From contig NZ_JANIOF010000005.1 of the NCBI RefSeq assembly GCF_024733555.1, positions 62,001-126,000 on the forward strand: a stretch of 64,000 bases of DNA. Direction: 5' to 3'. Source of the DNA: Paenibacillus sp. SC116. Lineage in GTDB: Bacteria > Bacillota > Bacilli > Paenibacillales > Paenibacillaceae. Made by a program: the position numbers and the translations under genes. The notes under the pieces were generated by a model that saw nothing but the letters and a program-made list of their open reading frames with translations, had not been told where the DNA came from and made no database searches. This document shows, piece after piece, positions 28,188 to 37,585 of this stretch (position 1 is the first letter of the stretch; every line of letters begins with the position of its first letter).

Positions 28188-28970
28188 TTACGTACGGACG
28201 TGCTTCTGCATCTGATTGATAGCAGACTTCTCAAGCCGAGATACTTGCGCTTGAGAAATACCGATTTCATCTGCTACTTCCATTTGCGTCTTTCCTTCAA
28301 AGAAGCGCATGGAGAGAATCATTTTCTCTCGTTCATTTAGCTTGCGCATCGCTTCTCTCAGTGCTATTTCTTCAATCCAGGATACATCTTTATTTCTATC
28401 ATCACTGATTTGATCCATTACATAGATGGGATCACCTCCATCATGATAGATCGGCTCGAATAAAGAGACTGGATCTTGAATCGCATCCAATGCAAATACA
28501 ACATCTTCTTTTGGGACATTAAGGGCCTCTGATATTTCATTGATCGTCGGTTCACGTGCATTCATATTCGTTAACGAGTCACGGACTTGCAATGCCTTGT
28601 AGGCAATATCCCGCAAGCTTCTGGATACCCGAATCGGATTGTTGTCACGCAAATAACGCCTGATCTCTCCAATTATCATCGGTACTGCATAAGTGGAGAA
28701 CTTTACATTTTGACCGAGATCAAAATTATCAATGGCTTTCATGAGGCCGATGCATCCCACTTGGAACAAATCATCAACAAACTCACCCCGATTGTTAAAG
28801 CGTTGTATCACGCTCAATACCAACCGCAAGTTACCGTTGACCAGCTTTTCCCGAGCCGAAAGCTCGTTACGCTGTTGCAGGGCCACGAACAATTCTCTCA
28901 TTTCGGCATTCGTAAGCACGGGCAACTTAGATGTATCTACACCGCAAATTTCGACTTTGTTACGGGTCAT
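28188..28970 (-). CDS. sigG: RNA polymerase sporulation sigma factor SigG
   Basis: Late forespore sigma factor. 260 residues. Region 2 contains NLRLVLSVIQRFNNRGE and DDLFQVGCIGLMKAIDNFD; region 4 has MILSMRFFEGKTQMEVADEI and a helix-turn-helix ISQAQVSRLEKSA. The N-terminus RNKVEICGVDTSKLPVLTN is the specific sigma-G signature. ATG with GGGAGG; the ribosome binding site adjoins an inverted repeat (28979-29021) that may repress translation. It follows sigE by about 100 bases, so read-through from the spoIIG operon is likely, with an additional sigma-F promoter expected. Confidence 0.97.
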   Translation of the reverse strand: MTRNKVEICGVDTSKLPVLTNAEMRELFVALQQRNELSAREKLVNGNLRLVLSVIQRFNNRGEFVDDLFQVGCIGLMKAIDNFDLGQNVKFSTYAVPMIIGEIRRYLRDNNPIRVSRSLRDIAYKALQVRDSLTNMNAREPTINEISEALNVPKEDVVFALDAIQDPVSLFEPIYHDGGDPIYVMDQISDDRNKDVSWIEEIALREAMRKLNEREKMILSMRFFEGKTQMEVADEIGISQAQVSRLEKSAINQMQKHVRT

Positions 28971-28978
28971 TCGCGACT

Positions 28979-29021
28979 ACCTCCCAAGGAGAAACATTAA
29001 TGTACATTATCTCCTTGAGGT
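28979..29021 (-). promoter_or_regulatory. Inverted repeat masking the sigG ribosome binding site
   Basis: In the minus RNA CAAGGAGA pairs with UCUCCUUG around a 17-nt loop, and the flanking ACCUC can pair with the GAGGU of the sigG Shine-Dalgarno with a two-base bulge. The structure would occlude the ribosome binding site in transcripts that read through from sigE. A leader hairpin reducing sigG translation is known in B. subtilis. Confidence 0.6.
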
Positions 29022-29074
29022 GCTTTTTTATTCCTGAAAATGTATCTCATCGTCCAAGTCAGCTCATTCAAATT

Positions 29075-29797
29075 TTATACCATTTTATTAAATTCTTTAC
29101 GTAAACGCTTTATAATCCGCTTTTCTAAACGAGATATGTAGGACTGTGAAATGCCGAGAAGATCCGCAACATCTTTTTGTGTCTTCTCTTCTCCGTCTGA
29201 CAATCCAAATCTTAATTCCATAATAAGACGCTCGCGATCGCTAAGTTTGTCCAACGCTTTATGCAGCAATTTACGGTCTACTTGGTCCTCAATATTTTTA
29301 TATATCGTATCGTTCTCCGTTCCAAGAACATCAGACAATAATAATTCATTTCCATCCCAATCAATATTCAGCGGCTCATCGAAAGATACTTCTGTTCGCG
29401 TCTTGCTGTTTCGACGCAAGTACATTAATATTTCATTTTCAATACAGCGCGAAGCATATGTCGCCAGCTTAATTTTTTTCTCAGGATCAAATGTGTTTAC
29501 CGCTTTAATTAACCCAATAGCTCCTATAGATACGAGATCTTCAATATGAATCCCTGTGTTCTCAAATTTACGGGCAATGTAGACAACAAGTCGCAAGTTA
29601 CGCTCAATGAGCATCGCTCGAATAGCCGAATCACCACTTGAAAGCCGCTCCAACAAATATTCTTCTTCTTCACGCGTTAATGGCGGGGGAAGTGCTTCAC
29701 TGCCACCAATATAATAAACATCAGCTCGTTTGAGTCCTAAGAACAATAATAGTCGGTACATGTTAATTTTGACGATCATTTTCCACTTCAATTGCAT
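29075..29797 (-). CDS. sigE: RNA polymerase sporulation sigma factor SigE (pro-sigma-E)
   Basis: Early mother-cell sigma factor made as an inactive precursor. 240 residues from the ATG at 29797 (AAAGGGGG upstream); an upstream in-frame extension is rejected. The hydrophobic/basic pro-sequence is at about 1-29, before the likely SpoIIGA cleavage zone. Region 2: [34 protein letters not shown]. Region 4: IMELRFGL and [18 protein letters not shown]. Co-transcribed with spoIIGA, whose product processes it. Confidence 0.96.
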   Translation of the reverse strand: MQLKWKMIVKINMYRLLLFLGLKRADVYYIGGSEALPPPLTREEEEYLLERLSSGDSAIRAMLIERNLRLVVYIARKFENTGIHIEDLVSIGAIGLIKAVNTFDPEKKIKLATYASRCIENEILMYLRRNSKTRTEVSFDEPLNIDWDGNELLLSDVLGTENDTIYKNIEDQVDRKLLHKALDKLSDRERLIMELRFGLSDGEEKTQKDVADLLGISQSYISRLEKRIIKRLRKEFNKMV

Positions 29798-29860
29798 TGC
29801 TTTTCCCCCTTTATCCTCATAGGATGCATAACATATGCCCCTCAAAATTGTAACTTACAG

Positions 29861-30850
29861 CTAAGAAGCTTTATGAGTTGACTCGATTTCACTCATACCT
29901 GCAGTTGGCTGGAGTAATGATTCTTCCAATAACTCTGGATGAATAATGGCTTGGAAACGACGTTCCTGAGAAAGATTCTCTCCTTCTAATCCAATCACGA
30001 CTTTCTTCGTCGCATAACAACGTTCACCATGTTTCAAACGAATATGGTCTGGGCGAAAACCAAGCATCCAACTATTTGACTGGTTCACTGCACGATAGGG
30101 AAGCAGCCTCATCCGGCTCTCATCAAATATACTTTCATTGACCCGCTCGCTGTCAGCAAATCCACCCATCTTCTCCATAACGCTTCCGCTTTTCACAATT
30201 TCCTGCCAATGAGACGGTAGAACGTCCTCCCAAAGCGATACATCCATTACGATAACTGGAGTACCTGATAACGGCTCCTTCAACCCATTGCCCGTATCAA
30301 TCAGTCCCGTACACGTACGGGTTATTGGACCAATAACGACCTCCAACTCAACACTATACGATTCGTGATGAGCTTGCTGCTTTCGCTCCCCCCAAGCAAG
30401 TTTATAAATGAGTAATGCAAATACAAGGCCAAACACAACCATTGCGCCTCCATTAGGCAAGTCTTGTCTAGAGGCCCAATCCGCAGCAGCAGCAAACATC
30501 GTCCAATTGGATGCATCTTTCCATAAATATTGGATACCAAACGCTCCGCCAGCAATCACAAAAGCATGAAAATAAAACGCACCTAAATTTCGTACCAAAT
30601 TGCCAAAAGATTGATATCCAAATGCAGTAACGAGCATACATATAGATAAAAGCACTTTTCCACCTATCGTTACGAGGAACGGTATCGTCGGAAAAAATAG
30701 TACTCCTGCGTAGACCGTTCCAAGAGCAGCAGCCCCCAGCAGCCGAAACGTAGAGGCTCGTATGCTGCGCATGCGGGCCGTCAGCACCAGCAATGTCCAA
30801 TCCAGTATGAAATTTGTGACAAAAATAATGTCAGCGTATATGACGGTCAA
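29861..30850 (-). CDS. spoIIGA: Sigma-E processing peptidase SpoIIGA
   Basis: Membrane-embedded aspartic protease that cleaves pro-sigma-E after a signal from the forespore protein SpoIIR. 329 residues: about five hydrophobic segments in residues 1-155, then a cytoplasmic protease domain with the active-site motif LIDTGNGLKEPLSG (about 180-193). The start is TTG, supported by AAGGAGG upstream. A short gap separates it from sigE. Its promoter region shows Spo0A-box-like sequences. Confidence 0.95.
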   Translation of the reverse strand: MTVIYADIIFVTNFILDWTLLVLTARMRSIRASTFRLLGAAALGTVYAGVLFFPTIPFLVTIGGKVLLSICMLVTAFGYQSFGNLVRNLGAFYFHAFVIAGGAFGIQYLWKDASNWTMFAAAADWASRQDLPNGGAMVVFGLVFALLIYKLAWGERKQQAHHESYSVELEVVIGPITRTCTGLIDTGNGLKEPLSGTPVIVMDVSLWEDVLPSHWQEIVKSGSVMEKMGGFADSERVNESIFDESRMRLLPYRAVNQSNSWMLGFRPDHIRLKHGERCYATKKVVIGLEGENLSQERRFQAIIHPELLEESLLQPTAGMSEIESTHKAS

Positions 30851-30897
30851 TGCACTCCCTCCTTACTGTCCCGCCATCAGTCAAGTAGGTTAGGTTA

Positions 30898-30965
30898 AGT
30901 ATATATACAGGGTTATCCGAAGTCTGTCTAATGTTGGTTGTGGGAAAGCCACTTTTTTTGTCGAG
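30898..30965 (-). promoter_or_regulatory. Candidate Spo0A-dependent spoIIG promoter
   Basis: In minus orientation CTCGACAAA (30957-30965; 8 of 9 to the reverse 0A box TTCGACAAA) and TTAGACAGA (30923-30931; 7 of 9) lie in the same direction. TATACT (30898-30903) follows 19 bases after the second box as a -10. This matches the 0A-box-near-minus-35 layout of B. subtilis spoIIG. Inferred by pattern only. Confidence 0.5.
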
Positions 30966-31045
30966 CTTCAGATGTAATTATTGGAAGAGACTAACATTTC
31001 AAGCTTCAAGCGTACTTTGAGAGTAATAGATTAGCTTAAACAACA

Positions 31046-31079
31046 AAGAAGCCCAGTGTCTGGATGCACTGGGCTTCTT
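31046..31079 (-). terminator. ftsZ terminator
   Basis: A 13-bp stem (AAGAAGCCCAGTG with CACTGGGCTTCTT) is followed in the minus direction by TGTTTAAGC. It closes the ftsA-ftsZ transcript before spoIIGA. Confidence 0.85.
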
Positions 31080-31121
31080 CTTATCTTCATATCATTGAAC
31101 TATAAGCATAGTAGAATGAAA

Positions 31122-32240
31122 TTATTCATTGCTGTTACGCGAGCGATTACGCAAGAAAGTTGGGATATCAAGCTGATCACCTGTCGGCTGATTACCAAAC
31201 GGACGCAAGGAAGCAGAGCGAACATCTTGTGCTTCTTGAGCAGTTGGTGTAGAAGGTCTGCGAATCGGTGCTGCTGTAGGAGTTGGTCTGTGCTCAAATC
31301 CTGTCGCAATTACCGTTACTTTGATATCCTCTTTCATATTCTCGTCAATAATCGCACCAAAAATCATATTCACTTCTGGATCAGATGCTTCTGTAACGAT
31401 CTCAGCAGCTTCATTGACCTCATACAAGGATAGATTCGCACCGCCCGTAATATTCATAATGACGCCACGAGCACCATCAATCGAAGTTTCTAGCAACGGG
31501 CTCATAATTGCTTTACGAGCCGCTTCGGTAGCACGATTTTCACCGTTTGCAATTCCGATACCCATAAGAGCGGAACCACGCTCAGTCATAATCGTTTTTA
31601 CGTCAGCAAAGTCAAGGTTGATAAGACCTGGTACAGCGATCAAGTCAGAAATACCTTGTACAGCTTGGAGTAGAACGTTGTCTGCTTGACGGAATGCTTC
31701 CATCATCGGCGTCTTCTTATCAACGATCTCTAGCAAGCGATCATTTGGAATAACGATCAGTGTATCTACTTTCTCTTTAAGAGCTTCGATACCAAGATCA
31801 GCATGCGTAGAACGCTTGCGCCCTTCAAATGTAAACGGGCGAGTTACGACACCAACAGTAAGTGCACCGCACTCTTTAGCGATCTCGGCAATAACTGGCG
31901 CAGCACCTGTACCTGTACCGCCGCCCATTCCAGCCGTGACAAATACCATGTCAGCGCCTTTTAGCGTGTTCATAATAAGCTCGCGGGATTCTTCCGCTGC
32001 TTTCTTTCCTACATCAGGATTAGCCCCTGCGCCTAAACCACGAGTAAGCTTGTCCCCAATCTGAAGCTTATGCTCAGACTTTGCATAGTGAAGAGCCTGT
32101 GCGTCCGTATTTACGGTAATAAATTCAACGCCCTTTACACCGTTGTCGATCATTCGGTTCACAGCATTGCTGCCGCCTCCCCCAACACCGATAACTTTAA
32201 TTTGGGCTAGATGTTCCATTTCAAATTCAAATTCCAACAT
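31122..32240 (-). CDS. ftsZ: Cell division GTPase FtsZ
   Basis: Tubulin-like GTPase that forms the Z ring. 372 residues. The N-terminal [20 protein letters not shown] is followed by [12 protein letters not shown] and the tubulin signature [13 protein letters not shown] (about 106-118). The synergy loop region [11 protein letters not shown] is present. A variable linker (about 315-355) precedes the conserved C-terminal peptide [13 protein letters not shown], which binds FtsA and SepF. ATG with GGAGG upstream. Follows ftsA by 68 bases; ends with a strong terminator. Confidence 0.98.
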   Translation of the reverse strand: MLEFEFEMEHLAQIKVIGVGGGGSNAVNRMIDNGVKGVEFITVNTDAQALHYAKSEHKLQIGDKLTRGLGAGANPDVGKKAAEESRELIMNTLKGADMVFVTAGMGGGTGTGAAPVIAEIAKECGALTVGVVTRPFTFEGRKRSTHADLGIEALKEKVDTLIVIPNDRLLEIVDKKTPMMEAFRQADNVLLQAVQGISDLIAVPGLINLDFADVKTIMTERGSALMGIGIANGENRATEAARKAIMSPLLETSIDGARGVIMNITGGANLSLYEVNEAAEIVTEASDPEVNMIFGAIIDENMKEDIKVTVIATGFEHRPTPTAAPIRRPSTPTAQEAQDVRSASLRPFGNQPTGDQLDIPTFLRNRSRNSNE

Positions 32241-32308
32241 GAGTCCTCCATCTCCCCTTCATTGTGCATGGACGGCAAGAAGTCAATTACTTAGGATTAT
32301 TTTAAAAA

Positions 32309-33559
32309 CTAGATAAATTCACTGAACATATTTTTCATTCGTTCGATAAATCCTGGTTTATTTGCCGTCTCCGCAGGAGCCGCCTTGCGCGGAGCTGCTT
32401 TCTTAGCTCCCCCACCATTGTTGCTGCGCGGGCGAATCGAGCGCATTACATGATGTAGAACACCTACACCACTTACGAATCCAGGATCTCTTACTCCGAT
32501 AAAGTCAGGTATCGCGATACGTACTGATGTTTGAAGCTCTGCTTGCGCCGCTTTTAATACACCAGGCATCGAAACCGTACCGCCAGATAGAATATAACCA
32601 CCTGGGAGGTCATCGAACCCTAATCTTTTCACTTCATTCTTGACCAAATGGAAAATTTCCTGCACACGCGGTTCAATGATATTTGCCAAAAACACTTGGT
32701 TAAATTCTTTCTCCACGTTGCTGCCGATACGAGTTACTTTGAAAGTCGTTTCTTCCAACGCCTCGTCAATCCAAGCGCAACCGAATTTCAACTTCACCTT
32801 CTCGGCTTGGTCAGACATTGTACGCAATCCGTAAGCAATGTCATTTGTTACAAAGTCCCCACCTATTGGAAGCGTAGATGTCGCAGTCAACGTACCTTCC
32901 TGGAATACAGAAATAGTCGTTGCCCCAGCACCTACATCCACGAGTACAGAGCCCATAACCTTTTCGTCCTTGGATAATGCCAACTGTCCACCAGACAATG
33001 GCATTAACACTAGATCTTTAACATGCAAACCCGCTTTCTCCACACATCTCAGCAAGTTATGTATCGCGGTCTTTGCGCCGGTTACAATCGTAGCATCTAC
33101 TTCAAGGCGAACGCCAATCATACCACGAGGATCGTGGATATCATGGAGTCCATCTACAACATACTGCTTAGCAACTACGTCAATAATTTCCCGCTCTGGA
33201 GGCAATGCAATTACTTCAGCAGCCTTCAGAACACGTACTATATCTTCTTCACCTATTTCACGATCTTCATTGGACACCGCCACTACACCGTGACTAGATT
33301 GCAGTCCGATATGATTACCAGTTATTCCAACATACACTTCCGATATTTCAATACCGACCATGCGCTCTGCATGTTCGATCGCATTGCGAATCGAGTGCAC
33401 AGTTTGATCAATATCTACAATCGCACCTTTGCGAATTCCCTCAGATTCAGCTGAACCGACGCCAATGATCTGCAGCGTACCGTTGTTAATTTCGCCGATG
33501 ATAGCGCGTACTTTGGATGTACCGATGTCCAAACTCACAATGATGTCATTGCTGCTCAA
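32309..33559 (-). CDS. ftsA: Cell division protein FtsA
   Basis: Actin-like ATPase that anchors FtsZ to the membrane. 416 residues. Actin-fold motifs: phosphate 1 VSLDIGTSKVRAIIGE, phosphate 2 VLVDVGAGATTISVF, adenosine GYILSGGTVSMPG. The C-terminal amphipathic membrane-targeting helix is GFIERMKNMFSEFI, after an Ala/Lys/Pro-rich linker. The start is TTG with GGAGGTG at good spacing. About 210 bases separate it from divIB, room for a promoter. Confidence 0.97.
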   Translation of the reverse strand: MSSNDIIVSLDIGTSKVRAIIGEINNGTLQIIGVGSAESEGIRKGAIVDIDQTVHSIRNAIEHAERMVGIEISEVYVGITGNHIGLQSSHGVVAVSNEDREIGEEDIVRVLKAAEVIALPPEREIIDVVAKQYVVDGLHDIHDPRGMIGVRLEVDATIVTGAKTAIHNLLRCVEKAGLHVKDLVLMPLSGGQLALSKDEKVMGSVLVDVGAGATTISVFQEGTLTATSTLPIGGDFVTNDIAYGLRTMSDQAEKVKLKFGCAWIDEALEETTFKVTRIGSNVEKEFNQVFLANIIEPRVQEIFHLVKNEVKRLGFDDLPGGYILSGGTVSMPGVLKAAQAELQTSVRIAIPDFIGVRDPGFVSGVGVLHHVMRSIRPRSNNGGGAKKAAPRKAAPAETANKPGFIERMKNMFSEFI

Positions 33560-33772
33560 GCCGTGGCACCTCCCATTTCAAGTCAATTGTTGTATTCCCA
33601 GATTATTATACACTCTATTCAACGCCAACAAGTCATTCCCTCTTTTTTCTACAATTTTGTCCCGAAATCATCTTGACCACTGTGAATTAGCGTCAATTTA
33701 TGACAAAACCTTGAAGAAAAAAGAAGGAACGGATGGGAAATACCATAACGTTTATTCTATCATTTAATTGGT

Positions 33773-34561
33773 TTATTGAGTAGAGTTTTTTTGTTCGTCT
33801 AATACATCGTGATCATTCTTTGCAAGGTTAGTATACGAGATATAGGAGTCTGCTTTCAACATCGTAATACGTCCCGGCTCTTGTGTTTCTACAACACCGC
33901 TCAAATAAGCAAGTTTAGTAGGCAATAAATCTACTGTCGTAATGACTTCAAATCCAGAGCGTGTATACATCCTGATCCGATCTGAAAAAGAAGCAGATGG
34001 ATCATATACGATTTCAGAAATATCTGCAAGCAAACTGTCAGGAATTTGAACCAATTGTTTCGTCAACTTTGCTTTTAATTCAAGCGCTTGTTTGTCTTTC
34101 CAGCCCGTTAAAAGTGGCTTTTCCAGCACGACTGCCTTCATCTCGGATAATGAAACACTGCTTCCATTCACTAGAGATGCTAACACTTCACCTTCAGCAT
34201 CTAGCTCATAGGCAACCGCCTCATACTCTTCTACAAACACTTCTATTTTTCCTGGGAAATGCTTGTTCACTTTAACAGACTCCACAAACGGAAATGTAGA
34301 CTTAATATTGGCTACTACCTCATTCGCAGAGACCATAAAAAAAGGAGCTCCGGCTACTAAGCCAGTTGTTTCTCCTAACTGTTCTGAAGTAACAAAACTT
34401 TGCCCAATAAAAGTAACCTTATCTATTTTGCTTATCGGAGATCGAAAGAATAATACGGCTAGAAGTACGATGCACAAAAGAATAACTAGCCACAATATAC
34501 GTTTACTTTTCCGTTTGCGCTCAGGCTTGTTAGGCAGCGCTGGAATTGTTCTTGCTTGCAA
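33773..34561 (-). CDS. divIB: Cell division protein DivIB/FtsQ
   Basis: Bitopic divisome protein that complexes with FtsL and DivIC and stabilises septal synthesis. 262 residues: basic cytoplasmic head, one membrane segment (about 22-42), POTRA domain from ISKIDKVTFIGQSFVTSEQ (about 43-112), then the FtsQ beta domain and an Asn/Asp/Gln-rich tail. The start is TTG; the ribosome binding site is weak and distant, so the exact start is less certain. Downstream of murA. Confidence 0.92.
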   Translation of the reverse strand: MQARTIPALPNKPERKRKSKRILWLVILLCIVLLAVLFFRSPISKIDKVTFIGQSFVTSEQLGETTGLVAGAPFFMVSANEVVANIKSTFPFVESVKVNKHFPGKIEVFVEEYEAVAYELDAEGEVLASLVNGSSVSLSEMKAVVLEKPLLTGWKDKQALELKAKLTKQLVQIPDSLLADISEIVYDPSASFSDRIRMYTRSGFEVITTVDLLPTKLAYLSGVVETQEPGRITMLKADSYISYTNLAKNDHDVLDEQKNSTQ

Positions 34562-34641
34562 AAAATTCCATTCCCTTCCATAGTAACAATAATACTTGTC
34601 CTACACAATGATAGACATGTACAATTGCACGGAATTACTCT

Positions 34642-34661
34642 CCCCTCCAATAACGGAGGGG
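34642..34661 (-). other. GC-rich hairpin between murA and divIB
   Basis: CCCCTCC pairs with GGAGGGG around a 6-base loop. No T run follows in the minus direction. It may stabilise or process the murA-divIB transcript. Confidence 0.4.
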
Positions 34662-34677
34662 ATGCATAAATCAATTC

Positions 34678-35964
34678 TTATCCGCCATTAGCAAAATCCA
34701 ACTTAGCTACTGCAGAACCACGTTTGATATTAGCCCCTAACTTGCTAAAGAGCTGCTCAATGCGCTCATACCCACGATCAATATGATGCACATGCTCCAC
34801 GACCGTCCTGCCTTGTGCTGCCAATCCAGCAATGACCAAAGCTGCACCTGCACGAAGATCCGTCGCTTCAACCGTAGCACCGTACAGACGCGGAGTGCCT
34901 TTAACAAAAGCACTGCTCAAATCTACACGAATGTCTGCACCCATGCGAGTCAGTTCATCTACATGCTTAAATCTTCCTTCAAACACGGTCTCTTTCATCG
35001 TACTCACTCCGTCGGCAAGCGACAGCAATACCATCAACTGAGATTGAAGGTCTGTTGGAAATGCAGGATACGGAGAAGTTACAATTCGTTCAACCGCCTT
35101 CGCACGTCCAAAGCTCGTGACATTAATTATATCATTACTAATAGCTATCTGAACACCAGCACGCCTGAGAATATGAATCAACGAGGTAAGATGAGTAGCA
35201 TCTGCATTCATAAGTGTGACTGCCCCTCTAGTAGCTGCAGCTGCGATCATAATCGTCCCCGTCACAATTCGGTCAGGAATAATTTCATAACGACAACCAT
35301 GCAGCTTCTCTACGCCTTCAATGATGATCGTATCGCTGCCTGCACCGGAAACGTTTGCGCCCATCGCATTCAGAAAATTTTGCAGATCCGTAATTTCAGG
35401 CTCACGAGCAGCATTCGTAATCACGGTCCTGCCCTCTGCCAGAACAGCTGCCATCATAATATTCTCCGTCGCACCTACACTTGGAAAATCAAGATGGACA
35501 TCATTACCGATTAATCGTTCTGCCGTACACGAAATACGGTTGCCGACAATCTCAAGCTTGGCGCCTAGACTTTGCAAGCCCCTCAGATGCAGATCAATCT
35601 TCCGTTCGCCGATCGCGCAACCACCAGGCTGATAAATATGCACCTCTTTGAATCTGGCTAACAGCGACCCCATTAAGAAGATGGAAGACCGCATTTGCCG
35701 CATCAGTTCTTCTGGAACATGTGAACCATGAATATGATTGTTGTCCAGAATGACGGTATGACCTTCTTGCGTCGCTCTGCATCCTAGGCGTCTGAGGATG
35801 TTAAGCATCACATCAATATCCAGCAGCTTAGGAATACGATCCAACTGGATAACACCGTCAGTTAAGATGGCAGCTGCCATAATAGGCAATGCGGCATTTT
35901 TCGCTCCTTGGATACGAATGGTTCCAGAAAGGGGCCTTCCACCCTCTATCACCAATTTGTCCAA
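34678..35964 (-). CDS. murA: UDP-N-acetylglucosamine 1-carboxyvinyltransferase
   Basis: First committed step of peptidoglycan synthesis (enolpyruvyl transfer to UDP-GlcNAc); fosfomycin target. 428 residues from a TTG at 35964 preceded by GGAGGTGA; a GTG at 35991 lies upstream of that site and is rejected. Early motif LSGTIRIQGAKNAALP; the active-site Cys is C116 in QPGGCAIGERK, so the enzyme is expected to be fosfomycin-sensitive. In the dcw cluster it sits between the murB relic and divIB. Bacilli often carry a second murA elsewhere. Confidence 0.95.
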   Translation of the reverse strand: MDKLVIEGGRPLSGTIRIQGAKNAALPIMAAAILTDGVIQLDRIPKLLDIDVMLNILRRLGCRATQEGHTVILDNNHIHGSHVPEELMRQMRSSIFLMGSLLARFKEVHIYQPGGCAIGERKIDLHLRGLQSLGAKLEIVGNRISCTAERLIGNDVHLDFPSVGATENIMMAAVLAEGRTVITNAAREPEITDLQNFLNAMGANVSGAGSDTIIIEGVEKLHGCRYEIIPDRIVTGTIMIAAAATRGAVTLMNADATHLTSLIHILRRAGVQIAISNDIINVTSFGRAKAVERIVTSPYPAFPTDLQSQLMVLLSLADGVSTMKETVFEGRFKHVDELTRMGADIRVDLSSAFVKGTPRLYGATVEATDLRAGAALVIAGLAAQGRTVVEHVHHIDRGYERIEQLFSKLGANIKRGSAVAKLDFANGG

Positions 35965-36060
35965 TGTATCACCTCCGAGATTACCGCTCACCCACCACCA
36001 ATAGGTTGGATTTCAGCTTTCACAGGCTTTTTCAGCCATTCACCGAATTGCCTGCTGAAT

Positions 36061-36400
36061 TCATACTATTAGGGTGAGCACGTCAGACGCTGTTGCTTGC
36101 CCGGTGTTTACAATGAAATTGGCCTGCTGCGTGGAAGTGGAAGCTGCGCCCCGACGACGATCCCCTCACTGCCAATTCCCCTGTCTCCAGTACAACCTCA
36201 GCTGATTGTGAGATTCGTGACTCCTCATATCCATGTGCATCGACATACCTATTAACGGCTCGCCAATCTTATTGGAGATGCCCTAACCATATTCGAAGCT
36301 CTAATGCGCACACCTTTCTGCACTGCTCAATACATATTAGCAGTATGGACACATAGCCAATTAGGTCATGTAGGATGTTGTCACGATTTATAAACCATAG
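36061..36400 (-). pseudogene. murB: Decayed murB (UDP-N-acetylenolpyruvoylglucosamine reductase)
   Basis: No intact frame exists here, but three minus-strand fragments in different frames align in order with MurB. GISNKIGEPLIGMSMH resembles the GIPGSVGGAVYMNAGAH flavin loop. YVDAHGYEESRISQSAEV followed by VLETGELAV resembles the segment after YMNAGAHG. GSEGIVVGAQ, then after a frame change ANFIVNTGQATASDVLTL, matches the C-terminal GGAQVS..ANFIVN..NATA-DV region. Stops and frameshifts separate the pieces, and the part encoding most of the third domain is deleted. The site, between murG and murA/divIB, is where murB sits in Bacillus. A working murB must lie elsewhere. Confidence 0.8.
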
Positions 36401-36456
36401 TATGTCAGCGGATTATGTTGTGTGACAGACGCCTAACGAGTGATATGTCCGAAAAT

Positions 36457-36486
36457 AGCAAAAAGGGCAAATGTCATTTGCCCTTT
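36457..36486 (-). terminator. Terminator overlapping the murG stop
   Basis: In minus orientation AAAGGGCAAAT, loop GAC and ATTTGCCCTTT form an 11-bp stem followed by TTGC. The murG stop codon lies inside the hairpin. It would separate the upstream dcw genes from murA-divIB-ftsA-ftsZ. Confidence 0.75.
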
Positions 36487-37580
36487 AGTCTTAGCATTTC
36501 ATTTACGATTCGAGTTGCCGAATCAGGTTGTCCAAACGCTTTAGCCTGTTCAGACATTTGCTTCCGCTTGTCGTCATGGTTCAATAACTGTTCAATTTGG
36601 CCAAATAGTGCAGCAGCGTTGAGCTGAGATTCCTTCACCATAATAGCAGCACCAGCTTGCTCCAATGAACGTGCATTCGCTTCTTGATGATTGTTCGTCA
36701 CGTTAGGTGACGGAATCAAAATAGAAGGGATACCAAGCGCGGTTAATTCAGCCAAAGAAGATGCGCCTGCACGACTGATAACAAGCGTTGTTGCAGCCAA
36801 CACTTCAGGCATGTTAGCAATGTAAGGAAGAACATGCAAGTGGTTGCGAATGCTTTGGCTGCCTGCTAGAACCGCCTTGCGCGTCTCCTCATAATAACCT
36901 TGCCCCGTCACATAAACGAAATGAACATCAGGAAGACGCTTCAAGTGAGGAAGCATCCCTATCATGGCTTCGTTTATAGCCTTCGCTCCGCGACTCCCCC
37001 CTACAACCATAACAATAGGACTGCTAGGAGGTAAACCAAGTGATGCATATCCGCGTTCACGACTCGCTTCTACCACTTCCGTAGCACGCGGGTTACCCGT
37101 GAATAGAACATGATTGGCTTTTGCAAAATACGATTTCGAATCTTCAAAACTTATCGCAACCGTATCTACATAACGGCTTAAAAACTTATTCGTCAAGCCT
37201 GGGATGACATTTTGCTCATGAACAATAGTAGGGATCCCCAGCTTAGCTGCAGCATATACAACGGGCCCGCATACATAACCACCCGTTCCAATAACTACAT
37301 CAGGCTTGAAATCTTTCAGCATCTGTTTCGCACGACGAACACCTGAAATAAATCGAAGCACCGTCTTCACATTTTCTAATGAAAGCTTGCGTCTGAAACC
37401 TGTAATATCAATCGAGGCAAATGGAATACCCTGTTCTGGGACAAGCTTACTTTCCAATCCTCGTTCTGTTCCAATATATAAAAAAGTGCTGCTGGGATCG
37501 CGTTTTTCGCACTCCCGCGCGATGGCCAGTGCAGGGTAAATATGTCCCCCTGTTCCTCCGCCGCTAAGGACGACGCGCAT
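36474..37580 (-). CDS. murG: Lipid II synthase MurG
   Basis: Membrane-associated GT-B glycosyltransferase that adds GlcNAc to lipid I. 368 residues. ATG at 37580 with GAGGTGA six bases upstream, overlapping the spoVE stop; an in-frame GTG at 37589 lies on that site. N-terminal glycine loop LSGGGTGGHIYPALA, second loop VVIGTGGYVCGPVV, and the UDP-GlcNAc site VVGGSRGAKAIN ... ISRAGASSLAE. The last codons form a terminator hairpin. Confidence 0.97.
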   Translation of the reverse strand: MRVVLSGGGTGGHIYPALAIARECEKRDPSSTFLYIGTERGLESKLVPEQGIPFASIDITGFRRKLSLENVKTVLRFISGVRRAKQMLKDFKPDVVIGTGGYVCGPVVYAAAKLGIPTIVHEQNVIPGLTNKFLSRYVDTVAISFEDSKSYFAKANHVLFTGNPRATEVVEASRERGYASLGLPPSSPIVMVVGGSRGAKAINEAMIGMLPHLKRLPDVHFVYVTGQGYYEETRKAVLAGSQSIRNHLHVLPYIANMPEVLAATTLVISRAGASSLAELTALGIPSILIPSPNVTNNHQEANARSLEQAGAAIMVKESQLNAAALFGQIEQLLNHDDKRKQMSEQAKAFGQPDSATRIVNEMLRLKGK

Positions 37581-37585
37581 GTAAT

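Noticed and set aside
34562-34677. Short gap between murA and divIB as a missing gene
   Set aside because: Only a hairpin is visible; too short and without coding signals.
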